Positions 9,158 to 20,096 of a stretch of 64,000 nt of DNA are shown piece by piece. The position numbers and the translations under genes were made by a program. The notes below the pieces were generated by a model that saw only the letters and a list, made by a program, of their open reading frames with translations, ran no database searches and was not told the origin of the DNA. Source of the stretch: Serratia sp. UGAL515B_01 (GTDB lineage: Bacteria; Pseudomonadota; Gammaproteobacteria; Enterobacterales; Enterobacteriaceae); assembly GCF_033095805.1 (NCBI RefSeq), contig NZ_CP109901.1, positions 62,001-126,000 on the forward strand, written 5' to 3'. The number at the start of each line of letters is the position of its first letter. Within the stretch, counting starts at the first letter, position 1.

Positions 9158-9649
9158 GTGCGCTGGTTACCGTTACTGCTGATATTCCTACTGACTTATA
9201 TAGAAATATCCATATTTATTAAAGTTGCTGCCGTATTAAGCGTAGCAATCGCCCTGCTACTGGTGGTTTTTACCTCCTGTGTTGGGGTTTCTCTGGTGCG
9301 TAATCAGGGAATGAAAACCTTTATTCAGATGCAACAAAAACTGGCGGCTGGTGAGAGCCCGGCGGCAGAGATGGTTAAAAGCGTATCATTGGTGCTGGCT
9401 GGGTTCCTGCTGTTAGTGCCGGGCTTTTTCACGGATTTCCTTGGTTTGCTACTACTGTTACCGCCGGTACAGAAATCTCTGACACTCAAATTGATGCCGC
9501 ATCTTTTCGTTTTCCGTCCAACTGGCCACGGGCAGAGTGGTGGGGCCAACCACGGGAATACCTTTGACGGCGAGTTCCAGCGTAAAGATGATGATCGTTA
9601 TATGTTGGATCACCAATCTGACGATCACACCAAACGTGATGATCGCTAG
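9158..9649 (+). CDS. fxsA: FxsA family membrane protein
   Basis: A 163-residue inner-membrane protein; in E. coli, overproduced FxsA relieves exclusion of phage T7 by the F plasmid. Four hydrophobic segments fill residues 1-115, with the conserved Leu-Val-Arg-Asn-Gln-Gly and Phe-Phe-Thr-Asp-Phe-Leu-Gly motifs, followed by a hydrophilic tail rich in Asp, His and Arg. I start at GTG 9158 because it is preceded by GAGAGGAG at good spacing and gives the E. coli-like N-terminus; an ATG at 9113 would add 15 residues without a visible ribosome-binding site. It lies directly before groES, as in E. coli apart from yjeH, which is missing here. Confidence 0.9.
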   Translation: MRWLPLLLIFLLTYIEISIFIKVAAVLSVAIALLLVVFTSCVGVSLVRNQGMKTFIQMQQKLAAGESPAAEMVKSVSLVLAGFLLLVPGFFTDFLGLLLLLPPVQKSLTLKLMPHLFVFRPTGHGQSGGANHGNTFDGEFQRKDDDRYMLDHQSDDHTKRDDR

Positions 9650-9735
9650 TTATTTCTACAATAACGTAGCCAACTGGTCGCGTTTTGTTCACTTATGTCC
9701 ACAATGAGCATCAGATAAAAATTTTTTTGAACTTG

Positions 9736-9767
9736 CCCCTTGAAGGGAGATGGATTGGCCCCATTTC
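9736..9767 (+). promoter_or_regulatory. Sigma-32 heat-shock promoter of groESL
   Basis: The -35 element CCCCTTGAA (9736-9744) and -10 element CCCCATTTC (9759-9767) are 14 bases apart, matching the sigma-32 consensus and the E. coli groE promoter. It lies about 80 bases before groES. Confidence 0.93.
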
Positions 9768-9848
9768 AAATGCCACGGAGCCGGTATCAATAATAATCCG
9801 GTGTGTAACCCTAAATCTGATAGAGACCTTGTTACAGGAGAGCGTTCA

Positions 9849-10145
9849 ATGAGTATTCGTCCATTGCATGACCGCGTTATCGTCAAGCGCAAAGAAGTTG
9901 AATCTAAATCTGCTGGCGGCATCGTTCTGACTGGCTCTGCAGCGGGTAAATCTACTCGTGGTGAGGTAGTAGCCGTTGGTAAAGGACGTGTTCTGGAAAG
10001 TGGTCATGTCCAGCCGCTGGATGTGAAAGTTGGCGACATCGTAATTTTCAACGACGGTTACGGCGTGAAAGCAGAGAAGATCGACAATGAAGAAGTGTTG
10101 ATCATGTCCGAAAGCGACATTCTGGCAATTGTTCAAGCAAAATAA
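9849..10145 (+). CDS. groES: Co-chaperonin GroES
   Basis: A 98-residue subunit of the heptameric lid of the GroEL chamber. The mobile loop that contacts GroEL (Gly-Gly-Ile-Val-Leu-Thr, residues 23-28) and the family's Pro-Leu-His-Asp-Arg start are present. It ends in Gln-Ala-Lys, one residue longer than E. coli GroES. The frame is open upstream to 9750, but that stretch contains the promoter. groEL starts 43 bases downstream in the same heat-shock operon. An AGGAG ribosome-binding site precedes the ATG. Confidence 0.98.
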   Translation: MSIRPLHDRVIVKRKEVESKSAGGIVLTGSAAGKSTRGEVVAVGKGRVLESGHVQPLDVKVGDIVIFNDGYGVKAEKIDNEEVLIMSESDILAIVQAK

Positions 10146-10176
10146 TGCTTTATATCTTCTGAACTGAACGAGTTGA

Positions 10177-11832
<1,656 letters not shown>

Positions 11833-11917
11833 TTCATCACACTTTATGTGTGTTGAAAACCCATGCTAGGCTAAACGCCGATCGAAATGGTCGGCTGAAA
11901 TACCCAATCAGTATCTG

Positions 11918-11955
11918 AAAATCCGTAACCTCTTTTAGGTTACGGATTTTTTGTT
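11918..11955 (+). terminator. Rho-independent terminator of groESL
   Basis: Fourteen-bp stem (11918-11931 with 11937-11950), 5-nt loop and a T-rich tail, about 85 bases after groEL. Confidence 0.93.
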
Positions 11956-12157
11956 TCAACCTGTTTATCTTTTTCCTCACCAAAGCTGTGATCAAATTTT
12001 TGCTGACCCTACCTATTTACCGTGTAAACTGATAACTCATTAGCTGTTGTTCAAGGCGTTGGCAAGGCGCTCGTAGCCAGCGGCAACGGATGCTTAAGAG
12101 ATAGCAACGCTTTCTGATAAGCTTTTGCTCAATTCTCAATATCATATGGGGAACAAG

Positions 12158-12502
12158 ATGCGGATTAAAGCCTTACTGGGTCTAACGGTAGCATTTTTGC
12201 TGGCAGGTTGTAGCAGTACCAATGAGCTGACTACTGCAGGTCAACAGGTGAAATTCACCGACGCCAAGCCAGCGGCGGAATGCCAATTGGTGGGGGAAGT
12301 TACCGGTTCTCAAAGTAACTGGTTTTCCGGAAACGGTGGTGAAGGTAGCTCCCTGCGTGGTGCAGCAAACGACCTGCGAAATAAAGCAGCAGCGATGGGG
12401 GGGAATGTAATTTATGGTGCAAGCAGTCCCAGCCAGAATCTGCTTTCAAGTTTTGCGCCGATTGACAGTAAAATGGTTGGTCAGGTTTATAAGTGCCCAT
12501 AA
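12158..12502 (+). CDS. yjeI: DUF4156 lipoprotein YjeI
   Basis: A 114-residue lipoprotein like E. coli YjeI. The signal peptide ends in a clear lipobox, Leu-Ala-Gly-Cys, with the lipidated cysteine near residue 18, followed by Ser-Ser-Thr, which favours outer-membrane sorting. The DUF4156 core (Ala-Ala-Asn-Asp-Leu-Arg-Asn-Lys-Ala-Ala-Ala-Met-Gly-Gly-Asn) is intact. Its function is unknown. The ATG at 12158 gives a normal signal peptide; upstream ATGs at 12125 and 12146 would put 4 to 11 extra residues before it. It has its own 325-base upstream gap and a strong terminator. In E. coli it is likewise downstream of groEL. Confidence 0.9.
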   Translation: MRIKALLGLTVAFLLAGCSSTNELTTAGQQVKFTDAKPAAECQLVGEVTGSQSNWFSGNGGEGSSLRGAANDLRNKAAAMGGNVIYGASSPSQNLLSSFAPIDSKMVGQVYKCP

Positions 12503-12525
12503 CCTTCATGTCACAACCCGAATAA

Positions 12526-12561
12526 AACAAAAGAGGAGTGCTTAGGCACTCCTCTTTTGTT
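12526..12561. terminator. Bidirectional terminator between yjeI and epmB
   Basis: Sixteen-bp perfect stem (12526-12541 with 12546-12561) and 4-nt loop, with A-rich and T-rich flanks, between convergent genes. Confidence 0.92.
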
Positions 12562-12617
12562 ATCAGGTGTTTTTCTTCAATTGCCAGCGGATCTGTTGTG
12601 CAATTGAGGTGAAATGC

Positions 12618-13655
12618 TTAGAGAGCATCGGTTTGTTTCAAATGCAGATCCAGGGGGGTTTTGCTTGGTTCTCCGCCAATCTCACGTGCCAGACGTGGTA
12701 TCAGATAACCTGAGACTTTACTGAGTAGGTTTTTCATAATCGTGCGGGCTTCATCGTCACTGACCATGAAATGCGTTGCGCCCTGTACTTTGTCTAATAC
12801 GTGAATGTAATAGGGCAAAATGCCACAATCGAACAGCGTATTACTCAGCGTTGCCAGCGTATCAGCGTTATCATTGATGCCCCGCAACAGTACGCTTTGG
12901 TTTAACAAAGTAACGCCAGCATGACGTAACTTTGCCATGTTGGTGCGGAACTCTTGATCAATTTCATTGGAATGATTGATATGCGTAACCATCAACACCT
13001 GCAGGCGTGAAGCAGAGAGACGTTGACAAAGTGTTGTGGTGATCCGCGCAGGAATGACAACGGGTAAGCGGGTATGAATGCGCAGACGCTTAATGTGAGG
13101 GATCGTTTCAAGTTCACCGATCAACCAATCCAGTTCGTGATCCTTAGCCATCAGCGGATCGCCACCGGAAAAAATAATTTCGTCCAGCTCTGTGTGTTCG
13201 CTGATGTACTCTAATGCCTGAAGCCAGTTTGTTTTATTCCCTTGGTTATCCTGATAAGGAAAATGGCGACGGAAACAATAACGGCAATTGACGGCACAAC
13301 CACCTTTTACCAGCAGCAGCGCACGATTACGGTATTTGTGCAACAAACCAGGTACGACACTGCGTTGTTCATCCAATGGGTCAGTCGTGAATCCAGGTGC
13401 ATTGATGAATTCTTCTTTGGCGGTCAGCACTTGACGCAGTAGCGGATCGTTGGCGTCGCCAGGTTGCATACGTGCTGCAAAAGCACGCGGTACACGTAGG
13501 GCAAACAGGCGACGCGCATCGCGCCCCTGGGGAAGTTCCGGGTGTGCATTCAGTGACAATAGTTGCAAGAGTTCATCTGGGTCGGTAATAACATCGGCGA
13601 GTTGATGCAACCAATCTTCTCTAAACACCGTGTTTTGGGTTACAATGTGTGCCAT
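12618..13655 (-). CDS. epmB: EF-P (R)-beta-lysine synthase EpmB (lysine 2,3-aminomutase)
   Basis: A 345-residue radical-SAM enzyme of the KamA family that turns L-lysine into (R)-beta-lysine, which EpmA then attaches to EF-P. The radical-SAM cluster motif Cys-X3-Cys-X2-Cys (Cys-Ala-Val-Asn-Cys-Arg-Tyr-Cys) lies near residue 120, followed by the Gly-Gly-Asp-Pro SAM-binding motif near 165. Its length and sequence agree with E. coli EpmB (formerly YjeK). It is divergent from its substrate gene efp with only 41 bases between the starts. epmA, the third member of the pathway, lies about 5 kb downstream. Confidence 0.96.
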   Translation of the reverse strand: MAHIVTQNTVFREDWLHQLADVITDPDELLQLLSLNAHPELPQGRDARRLFALRVPRAFAARMQPGDANDPLLRQVLTAKEEFINAPGFTTDPLDEQRSVVPGLLHKYRNRALLLVKGGCAVNCRYCFRRHFPYQDNQGNKTNWLQALEYISEHTELDEIIFSGGDPLMAKDHELDWLIGELETIPHIKRLRIHTRLPVVIPARITTTLCQRLSASRLQVLMVTHINHSNEIDQEFRTNMAKLRHAGVTLLNQSVLLRGINDNADTLATLSNTLFDCGILPYYIHVLDKVQGATHFMVSDDEARTIMKNLLSKVSGYLIPRLAREIGGEPSKTPLDLHLKQTDAL

Positions 13656-13696
13656 TTTTTGGCTAAGCTACCAGTTTAATTATTCAGAGGGCCATT

Positions 13697-14263
13697 ATGG
13701 CGACTTATTCTAGCAACGATTTCCGTCCGGGTCTTAAAATCATGTTTGAAGGCGAACCTTATGCTGTTGAATCCAGCGAGTTCGTGAAGCCAGGTAAAGG
13801 CCAAGCTTTTGCGCGTGTGAAAATGCGTCGTCTGCTGACTGGCACCCGCGTTGAAAAAACCTTCAAGTCTACCGATTCTGCCGAAGGCGCAGACGTTATT
13901 GATATGAACCTGACTTACCTGTACAACGACGGTGAGTTCTATCATTTCATGAACAACGAAACCTTTGAACAATTGGCTGCCGATGCAAAAGCGATTGGTG
14001 ATAACGCCAAATGGATGCTGGATCAGGCAGAGTGTATCGTGACCTTGTGGAACGGCCAACCGATCGCGGTGACCCCACCGAACTTTGTTGAATTAGAAAT
14101 TGTTGATACTGACCCGGGTCTGAAAGGCGATACCGCAGGTACTGGCGGTAAGCCAGCAACCTTGAGCACCGGTGCCGTCGTTAAGGTGCCGTTGTTCGTC
14201 CAGATTGGTGAAGTGATCAAAGTTGACACCCGCTCAGGCGAATACGTTTCTCGCGTTAAGTAA
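13697..14263 (+). CDS. efp: Elongation factor P
   Basis: A 188-residue translation factor that rescues ribosomes stalled at polyproline stretches. The modification target Lys34 is in place in the loop Lys-Pro-Gly-Lys-Gly, so beta-lysylation by EpmA and EpmB is expected. It has the three beta-barrel domains of the family and the usual C-terminal Gly-Glu-Tyr-Val-Ser-Arg motif. Its promoter must lie in the short epmB-efp gap. A hairpin follows the gene. Confidence 0.98.
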   Translation: MATYSSNDFRPGLKIMFEGEPYAVESSEFVKPGKGQAFARVKMRRLLTGTRVEKTFKSTDSAEGADVIDMNLTYLYNDGEFYHFMNNETFEQLAADAKAIGDNAKWMLDQAECIVTLWNGQPIAVTPPNFVELEIVDTDPGLKGDTAGTGGKPATLSTGAVVKVPLFVQIGEVIKVDTRSGEYVSRVK

Positions 14264-14269
14264 GTGTCG

Positions 14270-14302
14270 AGACAGAGGAGCCTGATGGTTCCTCTGTCTT
14301 AC
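14270..14302 (+). terminator. Terminator of efp
   Basis: Stem of about 12 bp (GACAGAGGAGCC with GGTTCCTCTGTC, 14271-14298) a few bases after the efp stop, with a short T-rich tail. Confidence 0.8.
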
Positions 14303-14363
14303 AGTTTCCCGCTGAACGCTAGCGGGTGTTTTCCGTTAACACAGCTTCAATCCTCATCCAACC

Positions 14364-14408
14364 AGGCGGGACGACCCACCTGCGTATCTCCTGCTCGGGG
14401 ACGACCCC
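14364..14408 (+). promoter_or_regulatory. Guanidine-II (mini-ykkC) riboswitch
   Basis: Two successive hairpins each carry an ACGA loop closed by G-C pairs: 14364-14370 with 14375-14381 (one C-A mismatch in a 7-bp stem), and 14397-14400 with 14405-14408. Tandem ACGR-loop hairpins define the guanidine-II class. The second hairpin ends 9 bases before the GGAG ribosome-binding site (14418-14421) of gdx, a guanidinium exporter that this class is known to control at translation. Confidence 0.9.
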
Positions 14409-14429
14409 ATAAGTTTTGGAGCCTGTTTT

Positions 14430-14747
14430 ATGGCATGGATCGTTTTGATTTGCGCTGGCCTGCTAGAGATCGTCTGGGCCGTTGGTTTGAAATATACCCA
14501 GGGTTTTACTCGCCTGACGCCCAGCTTAATCACCATCGTAGCGATGATTGCTAGCATGATACTGTTGGCACATGCGATGAAAACATTACCTGCTGGAACC
14601 GCTTACGCCGTGTGGACTGGGATCGGGGCCGTGGGCGCAGCGGTAATGGGAATGGTGCTACTTGGCGAATCGACCAATATCATGCGTATTCTCAGCTTGT
14701 GCTTGATCGTCGCCGGTATTTTGGGGCTAAAATTCAGTAGTCACTGA
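14430..14747 (+). CDS. gdx: Guanidinium exporter Gdx (SugE, SMR family)
   Basis: A 105-residue small multidrug resistance protein with four transmembrane helices, working as an antiparallel dimer that exchanges guanidinium for protons. The essential Glu13 in helix 1 is present (Leu-Leu-Glu-Ile-Val-Trp-Ala), and Trp-Ala after it is typical of the Gdx rather than the EmrE branch. The riboswitch directly upstream supports the guanidinium role. The ATG at 14430 follows GGAG. The last 7 bases overlap the end of the convergent blc gene. Confidence 0.96.
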   Translation: MAWIVLICAGLLEIVWAVGLKYTQGFTRLTPSLITIVAMIASMILLAHAMKTLPAGTAYAVWTGIGAVGAAVMGMVLLGESTNIMRILSLCLIVAGILGLKFSSH

Positions 14748-15274
14748 ACCGGTTTTTGATTCACCCAGATTAGCGCTGCGGTATCAAAACCGTAGCCTTT
14801 GGCTATCTGTATCAGCCTGTCGCGTGTGGCGGTGTCTAACGTCGGCGTGCGCGACAGTATCCATAAATAATCTTTGCTTGGGCCTGCAACCAATGCATAA
14901 CGGTATTCAGTATCTAGATCGATAACGTTGTATCCGCCGTAAAATGGGCCAAAGAAAGAGACTTTCAACGAAGCAATTTGCGGCGAACCGATAAAGTAGG
15001 CTTTACCTTCACTTTCCTTCCATTGCTGCTTTTTACTATCAAACCCACGGTTGAGCACTTTCAGACCGCCGTCTGCGCGTGGGCTGTAATTAGCGGTGAC
15101 CTGTTCCAAACCACGTTCGAAACGGTGATCCAAACGGGCTACTTCATACCATGTTCCCATATAGCGCTGGCTGTCGAAGTTATCGACAACCCTGACATCT
15201 TTCGGCGGTGTTACGCTACATCCAACGAAAACAATCGCAGATAAGATTACACAAAGCTTTGAGCAAAAACGCAT
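14741..15274 (-). CDS. blc: Outer-membrane lipoprotein lipocalin Blc
   Basis: A 177-residue bacterial lipocalin. The signal peptide leads to a lipobox-like Val-Gly-Cys with Cys at residue 19. The lipocalin motif Gly-Thr-Trp-Tyr-Glu-Val-Ala-Arg near residue 40 and the conserved [10 protein letters not shown] stretch are intact. Blc binds lysophospholipids and fatty acids and is stress-induced in E. coli. It lies between gdx and the frd operon. The ampC gene that sits between blc and frdD in E. coli is not here. Confidence 0.95.
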   Translation of the reverse strand: MRFCSKLCVILSAIVFVGCSVTPPKDVRVVDNFDSQRYMGTWYEVARLDHRFERGLEQVTANYSPRADGGLKVLNRGFDSKKQQWKESEGKAYFIGSPQIASLKVSFFGPFYGGYNVIDLDTEYRYALVAGPSKDYLWILSRTPTLDTATRDRLIQIAKGYGFDTAALIWVNQKPVQ

Positions 15275-15359
15275 GGATGACTCCTGTTTACCTTAACCAG
15301 ATAAACAGTGTAATCGACAAAAGGGATAAGCGGCCAACGAAAGCTGGCCGCCAGAGTTT

Positions 15360-15719
15360 TTAAAGAGTGACAACCCCAATCAGGGTAACGACACTTAGAA
15401 TGGCTGCCAGACCGTAAAAGACCCATTTGCCGGCAGGCACGTGGATTTTTAGATCATGCATGGCATGGTGAATACGGTGCAACCCACACCACAGGGGCAG
15501 AATAATCATCAACAGCAGGAACAGGCGGCCGATAAGGCTTTGGCTAAACGCCAATATCCGCTCATAGCCTAGCGCTTCGCCTGGGAAAAAGCCCAGTGGC
15601 AGCAGAATACCGATCAACAGTACAATAGCCGGTGCGATGATCGCTCCCCACATACCGCCAGCGCCGAATAACCCCCAGAAAACCGGCTCATCAGAACGTT
15701 TGGGTACAAGATTAGTCAT
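15360..15719 (-). CDS. frdD: Fumarate reductase membrane anchor FrdD
   Basis: A 119-residue hydrophobic subunit with three transmembrane helices. Together with FrdC it anchors the FrdAB catalytic dimer and forms the menaquinol site. The helix-2 Leu-His-Arg-Ile-His-His motif matches E. coli FrdD. It is the last gene of the operon and starts 12 bases after frdC. Confidence 0.95.
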   Translation of the reverse strand: MTNLVPKRSDEPVFWGLFGAGGMWGAIIAPAIVLLIGILLPLGFFPGEALGYERILAFSQSLIGRLFLLLMIILPLWCGLHRIHHAMHDLKIHVPAGKWVFYGLAAILSVVTLIGVVTL

Positions 15720-15731
15720 GTTTCCTCCGGA

Positions 15732-16124
15732 TTACAGTAACGCGACAGCGAGAATGATCACGGTGACGACGATTGTCACTGCCCACAGCGTATTAACGAT
15801 CGGCTCTGGCCCCATTTTCTCGCTCTTTACTACGATATTGGCAGCTTTAGGTGCAAGATCGAACCACGTCTTGGTATGCAGCAGGGCAGCCAACAGGGTG
15901 ATAATGTTAATTAGCAGCACTAGCGGGTTTTGCAGGAAGCCGACAAACCCAGCCCAGCTTTCAGGCCCACCTTTCAGCGAAAAAACACCGTATATCAGTA
16001 TGATACTGAACCACACGGCAGGTACTGAAGTGCTTTCACGCAACATATAGAAACGATAAAAACCCAGCTTTTGCCACCAGGTTGGTGTCATGGTACGTAC
16101 ATAGGGCTTACGTTGTGTTGTCAT
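15732..16124 (-). CDS. frdC: Fumarate reductase membrane anchor FrdC
   Basis: A 130-residue hydrophobic subunit with three transmembrane helices, the partner of FrdD in quinol binding. The conserved N-terminal Lys-Pro-Tyr-Val-Arg and Thr-Trp-Trp motifs are present, as is Glu29 (Tyr-Met-Leu-Arg-Glu-Ser-Thr-Ser), which is implicated in quinol chemistry in E. coli. It starts 16 bases after frdB. Confidence 0.95.
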   Translation of the reverse strand: MTTQRKPYVRTMTPTWWQKLGFYRFYMLRESTSVPAVWFSIILIYGVFSLKGGPESWAGFVGFLQNPLVLLINIITLLAALLHTKTWFDLAPKAANIVVKSEKMGPEPIVNTLWAVTIVVTVIILAVALL

Positions 16125-16140
16125 TGCTGTTTCATCTCCC

Positions 16141-16875
16141 TTATTGCGGCTTCAGCATGGCGATCATGAAGTCTTTGGCACTCTCAACCTTGCCTTGCTG
16201 AATAGCAGCGGCTGGGTCGACGTGTTTCGGGCAGACTTCAGAACAATAGCCAACAAACGTACAGGACCAGACACCATTCTGACCGTTGAGTTGCGGCATA
16301 CGCTGCATTTTGCCGTGGTCACGGTTGTCCAGATTGTAACGGTGTGCCAGCGTGATGGCTGCCGGGCCTATAAACTCAGGATTGAGACCAAACTGCGGGC
16401 AGGCTGCATAGCATAAACCACAGTTGATGCAGCCAGAGAACTGGTGATATTTCGCCATTTGTGCTGGTGTTTGCACGTTAGGTCCATCTTCCGGTTTGCG
16501 ATCGTTACCAATGATGTAAGGCTTAATCGCTTCCAAGCTCTCGATAAAGTGGGTCATATCAACCACCAGATCGCGTTCGATCGGGAAATTACCCAGCGCT
16601 TCGACCTTCATACCCTCAGTGTATTCACGTAGGAAGGTTTTACAGGCCAGTTTCGGCACGCTGTTAACCATCATGCCGCAAGAACCACAGATGGCCATGC
16701 GGCATGACCAACGATAGGAGAGGTCTGGAGCCAGGTTATCTTTGATATAACCCAGGGCATCCAGTAGTGAGGTTTGCTCATCGTAAGGTACGCTAAAGGT
16801 TTCGAAATGCGGCTCGGCGTCGCGTTCCGGGTTGTAGCGCATGACTTCGATTTTCAGGGTTTTCATCTCAGCCAT
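16141..16875 (-). CDS. frdB: Fumarate reductase iron-sulfur subunit FrdB
   Basis: A 244-residue protein carrying the [2Fe-2S], [4Fe-4S] and [3Fe-4S] clusters that pass electrons from menaquinol to FrdA. The plant-ferredoxin cysteines (Cys-Arg-Met-Ala-Ile-Cys-Gly-Ser-Cys) lie near 57-65, and two C-terminal Cys-rich motifs (Cys-Ile-Asn-Cys-Gly-Leu-Cys and Cys-X6-Cys-X3-Cys-Pro) are complete. The frame is open to 16929, but the ATG at 16875 gives the family start and overlaps the frdA stop by 8 bases, suggesting coupled translation. Confidence 0.97.
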   Translation of the reverse strand: MAEMKTLKIEVMRYNPERDAEPHFETFSVPYDEQTSLLDALGYIKDNLAPDLSYRWSCRMAICGSCGMMVNSVPKLACKTFLREYTEGMKVEALGNFPIERDLVVDMTHFIESLEAIKPYIIGNDRKPEDGPNVQTPAQMAKYHQFSGCINCGLCYAACPQFGLNPEFIGPAAITLAHRYNLDNRDHGKMQRMPQLNGQNGVWSCTFVGYCSEVCPKHVDPAAAIQQGKVESAKDFMIAMLKPQ

Positions 16876-18664
16876 TCGCCTGCTCCTTATCCTTTTTTTC
16901 CTGAGCTTCGGCTTCTGCGCCGTAAACACGTTTGGCTGGTGGCAGTTTGGTAATTTTCACGTCGCTGTACTCCAGGCGAGGCGTACCATTGGGATTATGA
17001 AACGCCAGCGTATGTTTCAGGAAATTTACGTCGTCGCGCTCGGTGCATCCTTCGTCAAGACGCTGGTGGGCACCACGCGATTCTTTACGATTTATTGCAG
17101 AGTGTGCCATACATTCGGCAATATCCAGGCCGTAACCCAACTCTATGGTGTACAGCAGATCGGTGTTAAACACGTTAGAGTGGTCGGTGATTTTGACGCG
17201 TTTGAAGCGTTCTTTAAGTTCAGCCAGTTTATCGATGGTTTTTTGCATCAGTTCTGTGGTGCGGTAGATGCCACAACCCTCTTCCATCGACAGGCCCATT
17301 TCGTCGCGGATTTTCGCCCAGTTCTCGTTTCCCTCCTGTTTCATCAGGTTGCTGAGGCGGGTTTCCACATCACGGCCTTGCGCATCGAGTGCACTACCGT
17401 TTGCTGGGCCGCTTTCCTGTGCACGACGAGCCGCATTTTCACCCGCCACACGCCCGAATACCACCAGTTCTGCCAGGGAGTTGGAGCCGAGACGGTTAGC
17501 GCCGTGCAGGCCAACGGAAGAACATTCACCGACGGCAAATAGCCCTTTGATGCGTGTTTCACAATTCTGATCGGTTTCGATCCCCCCCATGGTGTAGTGA
17601 GCCGTTGGGCGAACAGGGATTGGGGCTGTGACCGGATCGACGCCAACATAAGCTTTTGCCAACTCGCAGATGAACGGCAAGCGTTCCAGCAGTTTTTTCT
17701 CACCCAGATGACGCAGGTCCAGATAGACCACGTCACCGCGTGGTGTTGCTATGGTCCTGCCAGCTCGCCATTCGTGCCAGAATGCTTGGGATACTTTGTC
17801 CCTTGGGCCGAGTTCCATGTACTTGTTTTTGGGTTCGCCAAGCGGGGTTTCCGGGCCCATACCGTAGTCTTGCAGGTAACGGTAGCCGTCTTTATTAACC
17901 AGGATACCGCCTTCGCCACGGCAACCTTCAGTCATCAGGATACCGGAACCTGGCAGGCCGGTTGGGTGATACTGGACAAATTCCATATCGCGTAGTGGTA
18001 CGCCGTGGTGGAAGGCCATTCCCATGCCGTCACCGGTTACGATGCCGCCGTTGGTGTTATACCGATAGACCCGGCCTGCACCGCCAGTTGCCATAATCAC
18101 CGCGTTAGCGCGGATCTGCACACGTGTGCCTTCCATCATGTTTATTGCAACCAAGCCACGTGCCTGGCCATCATCCACCAGAATGTCCAGTACGAAGTGC
18201 TCGTCAAAACGTTGGATTTGTGGGTATTTTAGCGAAGTCTGGAACAAGGTATGCAGCATGTGGAAGCCGGTTTTATCGGCGGCGAACCATGTACGTTCGA
18301 TCTTCATGCCGCCAAAGCGGCGTACATTGACTGAACCGTCCGGTTTACGACTCCATGGACAACCCCACTGTTCAAGCTGAGTCATTTCACGTGGACAGTT
18401 ATGGACAAAATGGTCAACAACATCCTGCTCACACAACCAGTCCCCACCGGCAACGGTGTCTTGGAAGTGATAATCGTAGCTGTCATGGGCTTGGGTGACG
18501 GCGGCAGATCCCCCCTCAGCGGCTACCGTATGGCTGCGCATCGGGTACACTTTAGATATCAGCGCGATTTTCAGTTGGGGATTGGCTTCTGCGGCGGCAA
18601 TTGCTGCCCGTAAACCGGCTCCCCCAGCGCCAATGATGGCGAGGTCGGCGTTAAAGGTTTGCAC
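16868..18664 (-). CDS. frdA: Fumarate reductase flavoprotein FrdA
   Basis: A 598-residue catalytic subunit reducing fumarate to succinate at the cytoplasmic face in anaerobic respiration. The N-terminal Rossmann motif Gly-Ala-Gly-Gly-Ala-Gly is at residues 12-17. The His of [10 protein letters not shown] near residue 45 is the covalent FAD site. Substrate-site residues in the His-Pro-Thr-Gly-Leu motif are present. It is the first gene of frdABCD, divergent from epmA. Confidence 0.97.
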   Translation of the reverse strand: MQTFNADLAIIGAGGAGLRAAIAAAEANPQLKIALISKVYPMRSHTVAAEGGSAAVTQAHDSYDYHFQDTVAGGDWLCEQDVVDHFVHNCPREMTQLEQWGCPWSRKPDGSVNVRRFGGMKIERTWFAADKTGFHMLHTLFQTSLKYPQIQRFDEHFVLDILVDDGQARGLVAINMMEGTRVQIRANAVIMATGGAGRVYRYNTNGGIVTGDGMGMAFHHGVPLRDMEFVQYHPTGLPGSGILMTEGCRGEGGILVNKDGYRYLQDYGMGPETPLGEPKNKYMELGPRDKVSQAFWHEWRAGRTIATPRGDVVYLDLRHLGEKKLLERLPFICELAKAYVGVDPVTAPIPVRPTAHYTMGGIETDQNCETRIKGLFAVGECSSVGLHGANRLGSNSLAELVVFGRVAGENAARRAQESGPANGSALDAQGRDVETRLSNLMKQEGNENWAKIRDEMGLSMEEGCGIYRTTELMQKTIDKLAELKERFKRVKITDHSNVFNTDLLYTIELGYGLDIAECMAHSAINRKESRGAHQRLDEGCTERDDVNFLKHTLAFHNPNGTPRLEYSDVKITKLPPAKRVYGAEAEAQEKKDKEQANG

Positions 18665-19067
18665 TGCATTCCTCCAATATTCTTGTTAAAACGACAAAAT
18701 AAATATCTATACTTAATATTTATAAAAATGTTTCGGGTGCTAACGTCATTCAGCGGTTCTTTAGACTAAAAACTTTAAGGATAGATAACTTCTACCGAAT
18801 ATAGGGGTAAGACTATACCTAAACTTAAACAGTAGAAAATTGACGTGATCGATTGTTTTGTCTTTTAGCTGAGGTATAGAAGGCATTCCTGTAAAAATAA
18901 GAAGTTACCTCGGCTTTGACTTTGATTAGCACTATTGGTGGTGGTTTATATGGCTACTATGTTTTTTATGATTTTAATCTGGACCCAACGCGGTAATAGA
19001 TAAGGATTTGTCTGCTTGGCAGTCTACGAGTAGACTGCACCCCCTGTTTGATTTCGGAGTAATTACC
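18665..19067. other. Divergent frdA-epmA intergenic region
   Basis: About 400 bases without a gene, strongly AT-rich next to frdA. It must carry the frd promoter on the minus strand and the epmA promoter on the plus strand. I looked for the FNR consensus and found no convincing match. Confidence 0.6.
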
Positions 19068-20045
19068 ATGAGCGAAACGGCAAGCTGGCAACCGAGTGCA
19101 CCCATCGCCAATTTGTTGAAACGCGGAGCGATCCTGGCGGAAATCCGGCGTTTTTTTGCCGATCGTGGTGTATTAGAGGTTGAGACGCCAGCGATGAGCC
19201 AGGCGACGGTAACCGACATTCATCTTTTTCCTTTCCAGACCCGCTTTGTTGGCCCGGGCGCGGCCGATGGTCTGATGCTATACATGATAACCAGCCCGGA
19301 ATACCACATGAAACGCCTTTTGGTGGCCGGGAGTGGTCCGATTTACCAGATGGGACGCAGCTTTCGTAATGAGGAAGCCGGAAGGCATCACAACCCCGAG
19401 TTCACCATGCTGGAATGGTATCGCCCACATTATGATATGTACCGCCTGATGAATGAGGTAGACGACCTGTTACAGCATGTACTGGATTGCGACAGTGCTG
19501 AAACACTATCCTATCAGCAGGCATTTTTGCGTCATTTGGATGTTGATCCGCTTTCAGCAGACAAAGCGCAACTGCGTGAAGCGGCAGCCAAGCTGGATTT
19601 GAGCAATATTGCCGATACGGAAGAAGATCGCGATACATTATTGCAGTTACTGTTTACCGTGGGCGTAGAGCCTTACATAGGTCGTGATAAACCGGTATTT
19701 GTTTATCACTTCCCTGCTTCGCAAGCTGCTTTGGCAGAAATCAGTACGGAAGATCATCGCGTTGCTGAACGGTTTGAGGTCTACTATAAAGGTCTCGAAT
19801 TGGCGAACGGTTTCCGCGAACTGACAGATGGCAATGAACAGCGCCAGCGCTTTGAACAGGATAATCGTAAACGTATTGCCCGTGGCTTACCTGAGCATCC
19901 GATTGATAACAACCTGCTGGATGCGCTGCAACATGGCATGCCGGAATGTTCTGGTGTAGCGTTGGGTGTTGATCGTCTGGTCATGCTGGCACTGGGAGCC
20001 GAGAGCTTGAGTGAAGTCATTGCGTTTCCTGTCAACCGCGCGTAA
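19068..20045 (+). CDS. epmA: EF-P--(R)-beta-lysine ligase EpmA (PoxA/GenX)
   Basis: A 325-residue paralogue of the class II lysyl-tRNA synthetase catalytic domain, without the anticodon-binding domain. It adenylates (R)-beta-lysine and transfers it to Lys34 of EF-P. Class II motif 2 (Phe-Arg-Asn-Glu-Glu, then [11 protein letters not shown]) and motif 3 (Gly-Val-Ala-Leu-Gly-Val-Asp-Arg-Leu) are intact. The frame is open to 19008, but the ATG at 19068 gives exactly the E. coli length and start. It works with efp and epmB, also in this window. Confidence 0.97.
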   Translation: MSETASWQPSAPIANLLKRGAILAEIRRFFADRGVLEVETPAMSQATVTDIHLFPFQTRFVGPGAADGLMLYMITSPEYHMKRLLVAGSGPIYQMGRSFRNEEAGRHHNPEFTMLEWYRPHYDMYRLMNEVDDLLQHVLDCDSAETLSYQQAFLRHLDVDPLSADKAQLREAAAKLDLSNIADTEEDRDTLLQLLFTVGVEPYIGRDKPVFVYHFPASQAALAEISTEDHRVAERFEVYYKGLELANGFRELTDGNEQRQRFEQDNRKRIARGLPEHPIDNNLLDALQHGMPECSGVALGVDRLVMLALGAESLSEVIAFPVNRA

Positions 20046-20061
20046 CGTTCATTGATCAATG

Positions 20062-20095
20062 AAAAGAGTTCGGCTCGTCCCGAACTCTTTTTGCA
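20062..20095. terminator. Terminator between epmA and mscM
   Basis: Twelve-bp stem (20062-20073 with 20080-20091), 6-nt loop, T-run on the plus strand and A-run on the other side, so it can act for both convergent genes. Confidence 0.9.
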
Positions 20096-20096
20096 T

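Noticed and set aside
14741..14747. The 7-bp overlap of gdx and blc ends as a sign of a frameshift
   Set aside because: Both proteins end at normal family lengths, so it is simply a convergent overlap.
18836..18856. Possible FNR site upstream of frdA (TTGAC near 18839)
   Set aside because: The second half does not match ATCAA at the right spacing, so a site cannot be claimed.
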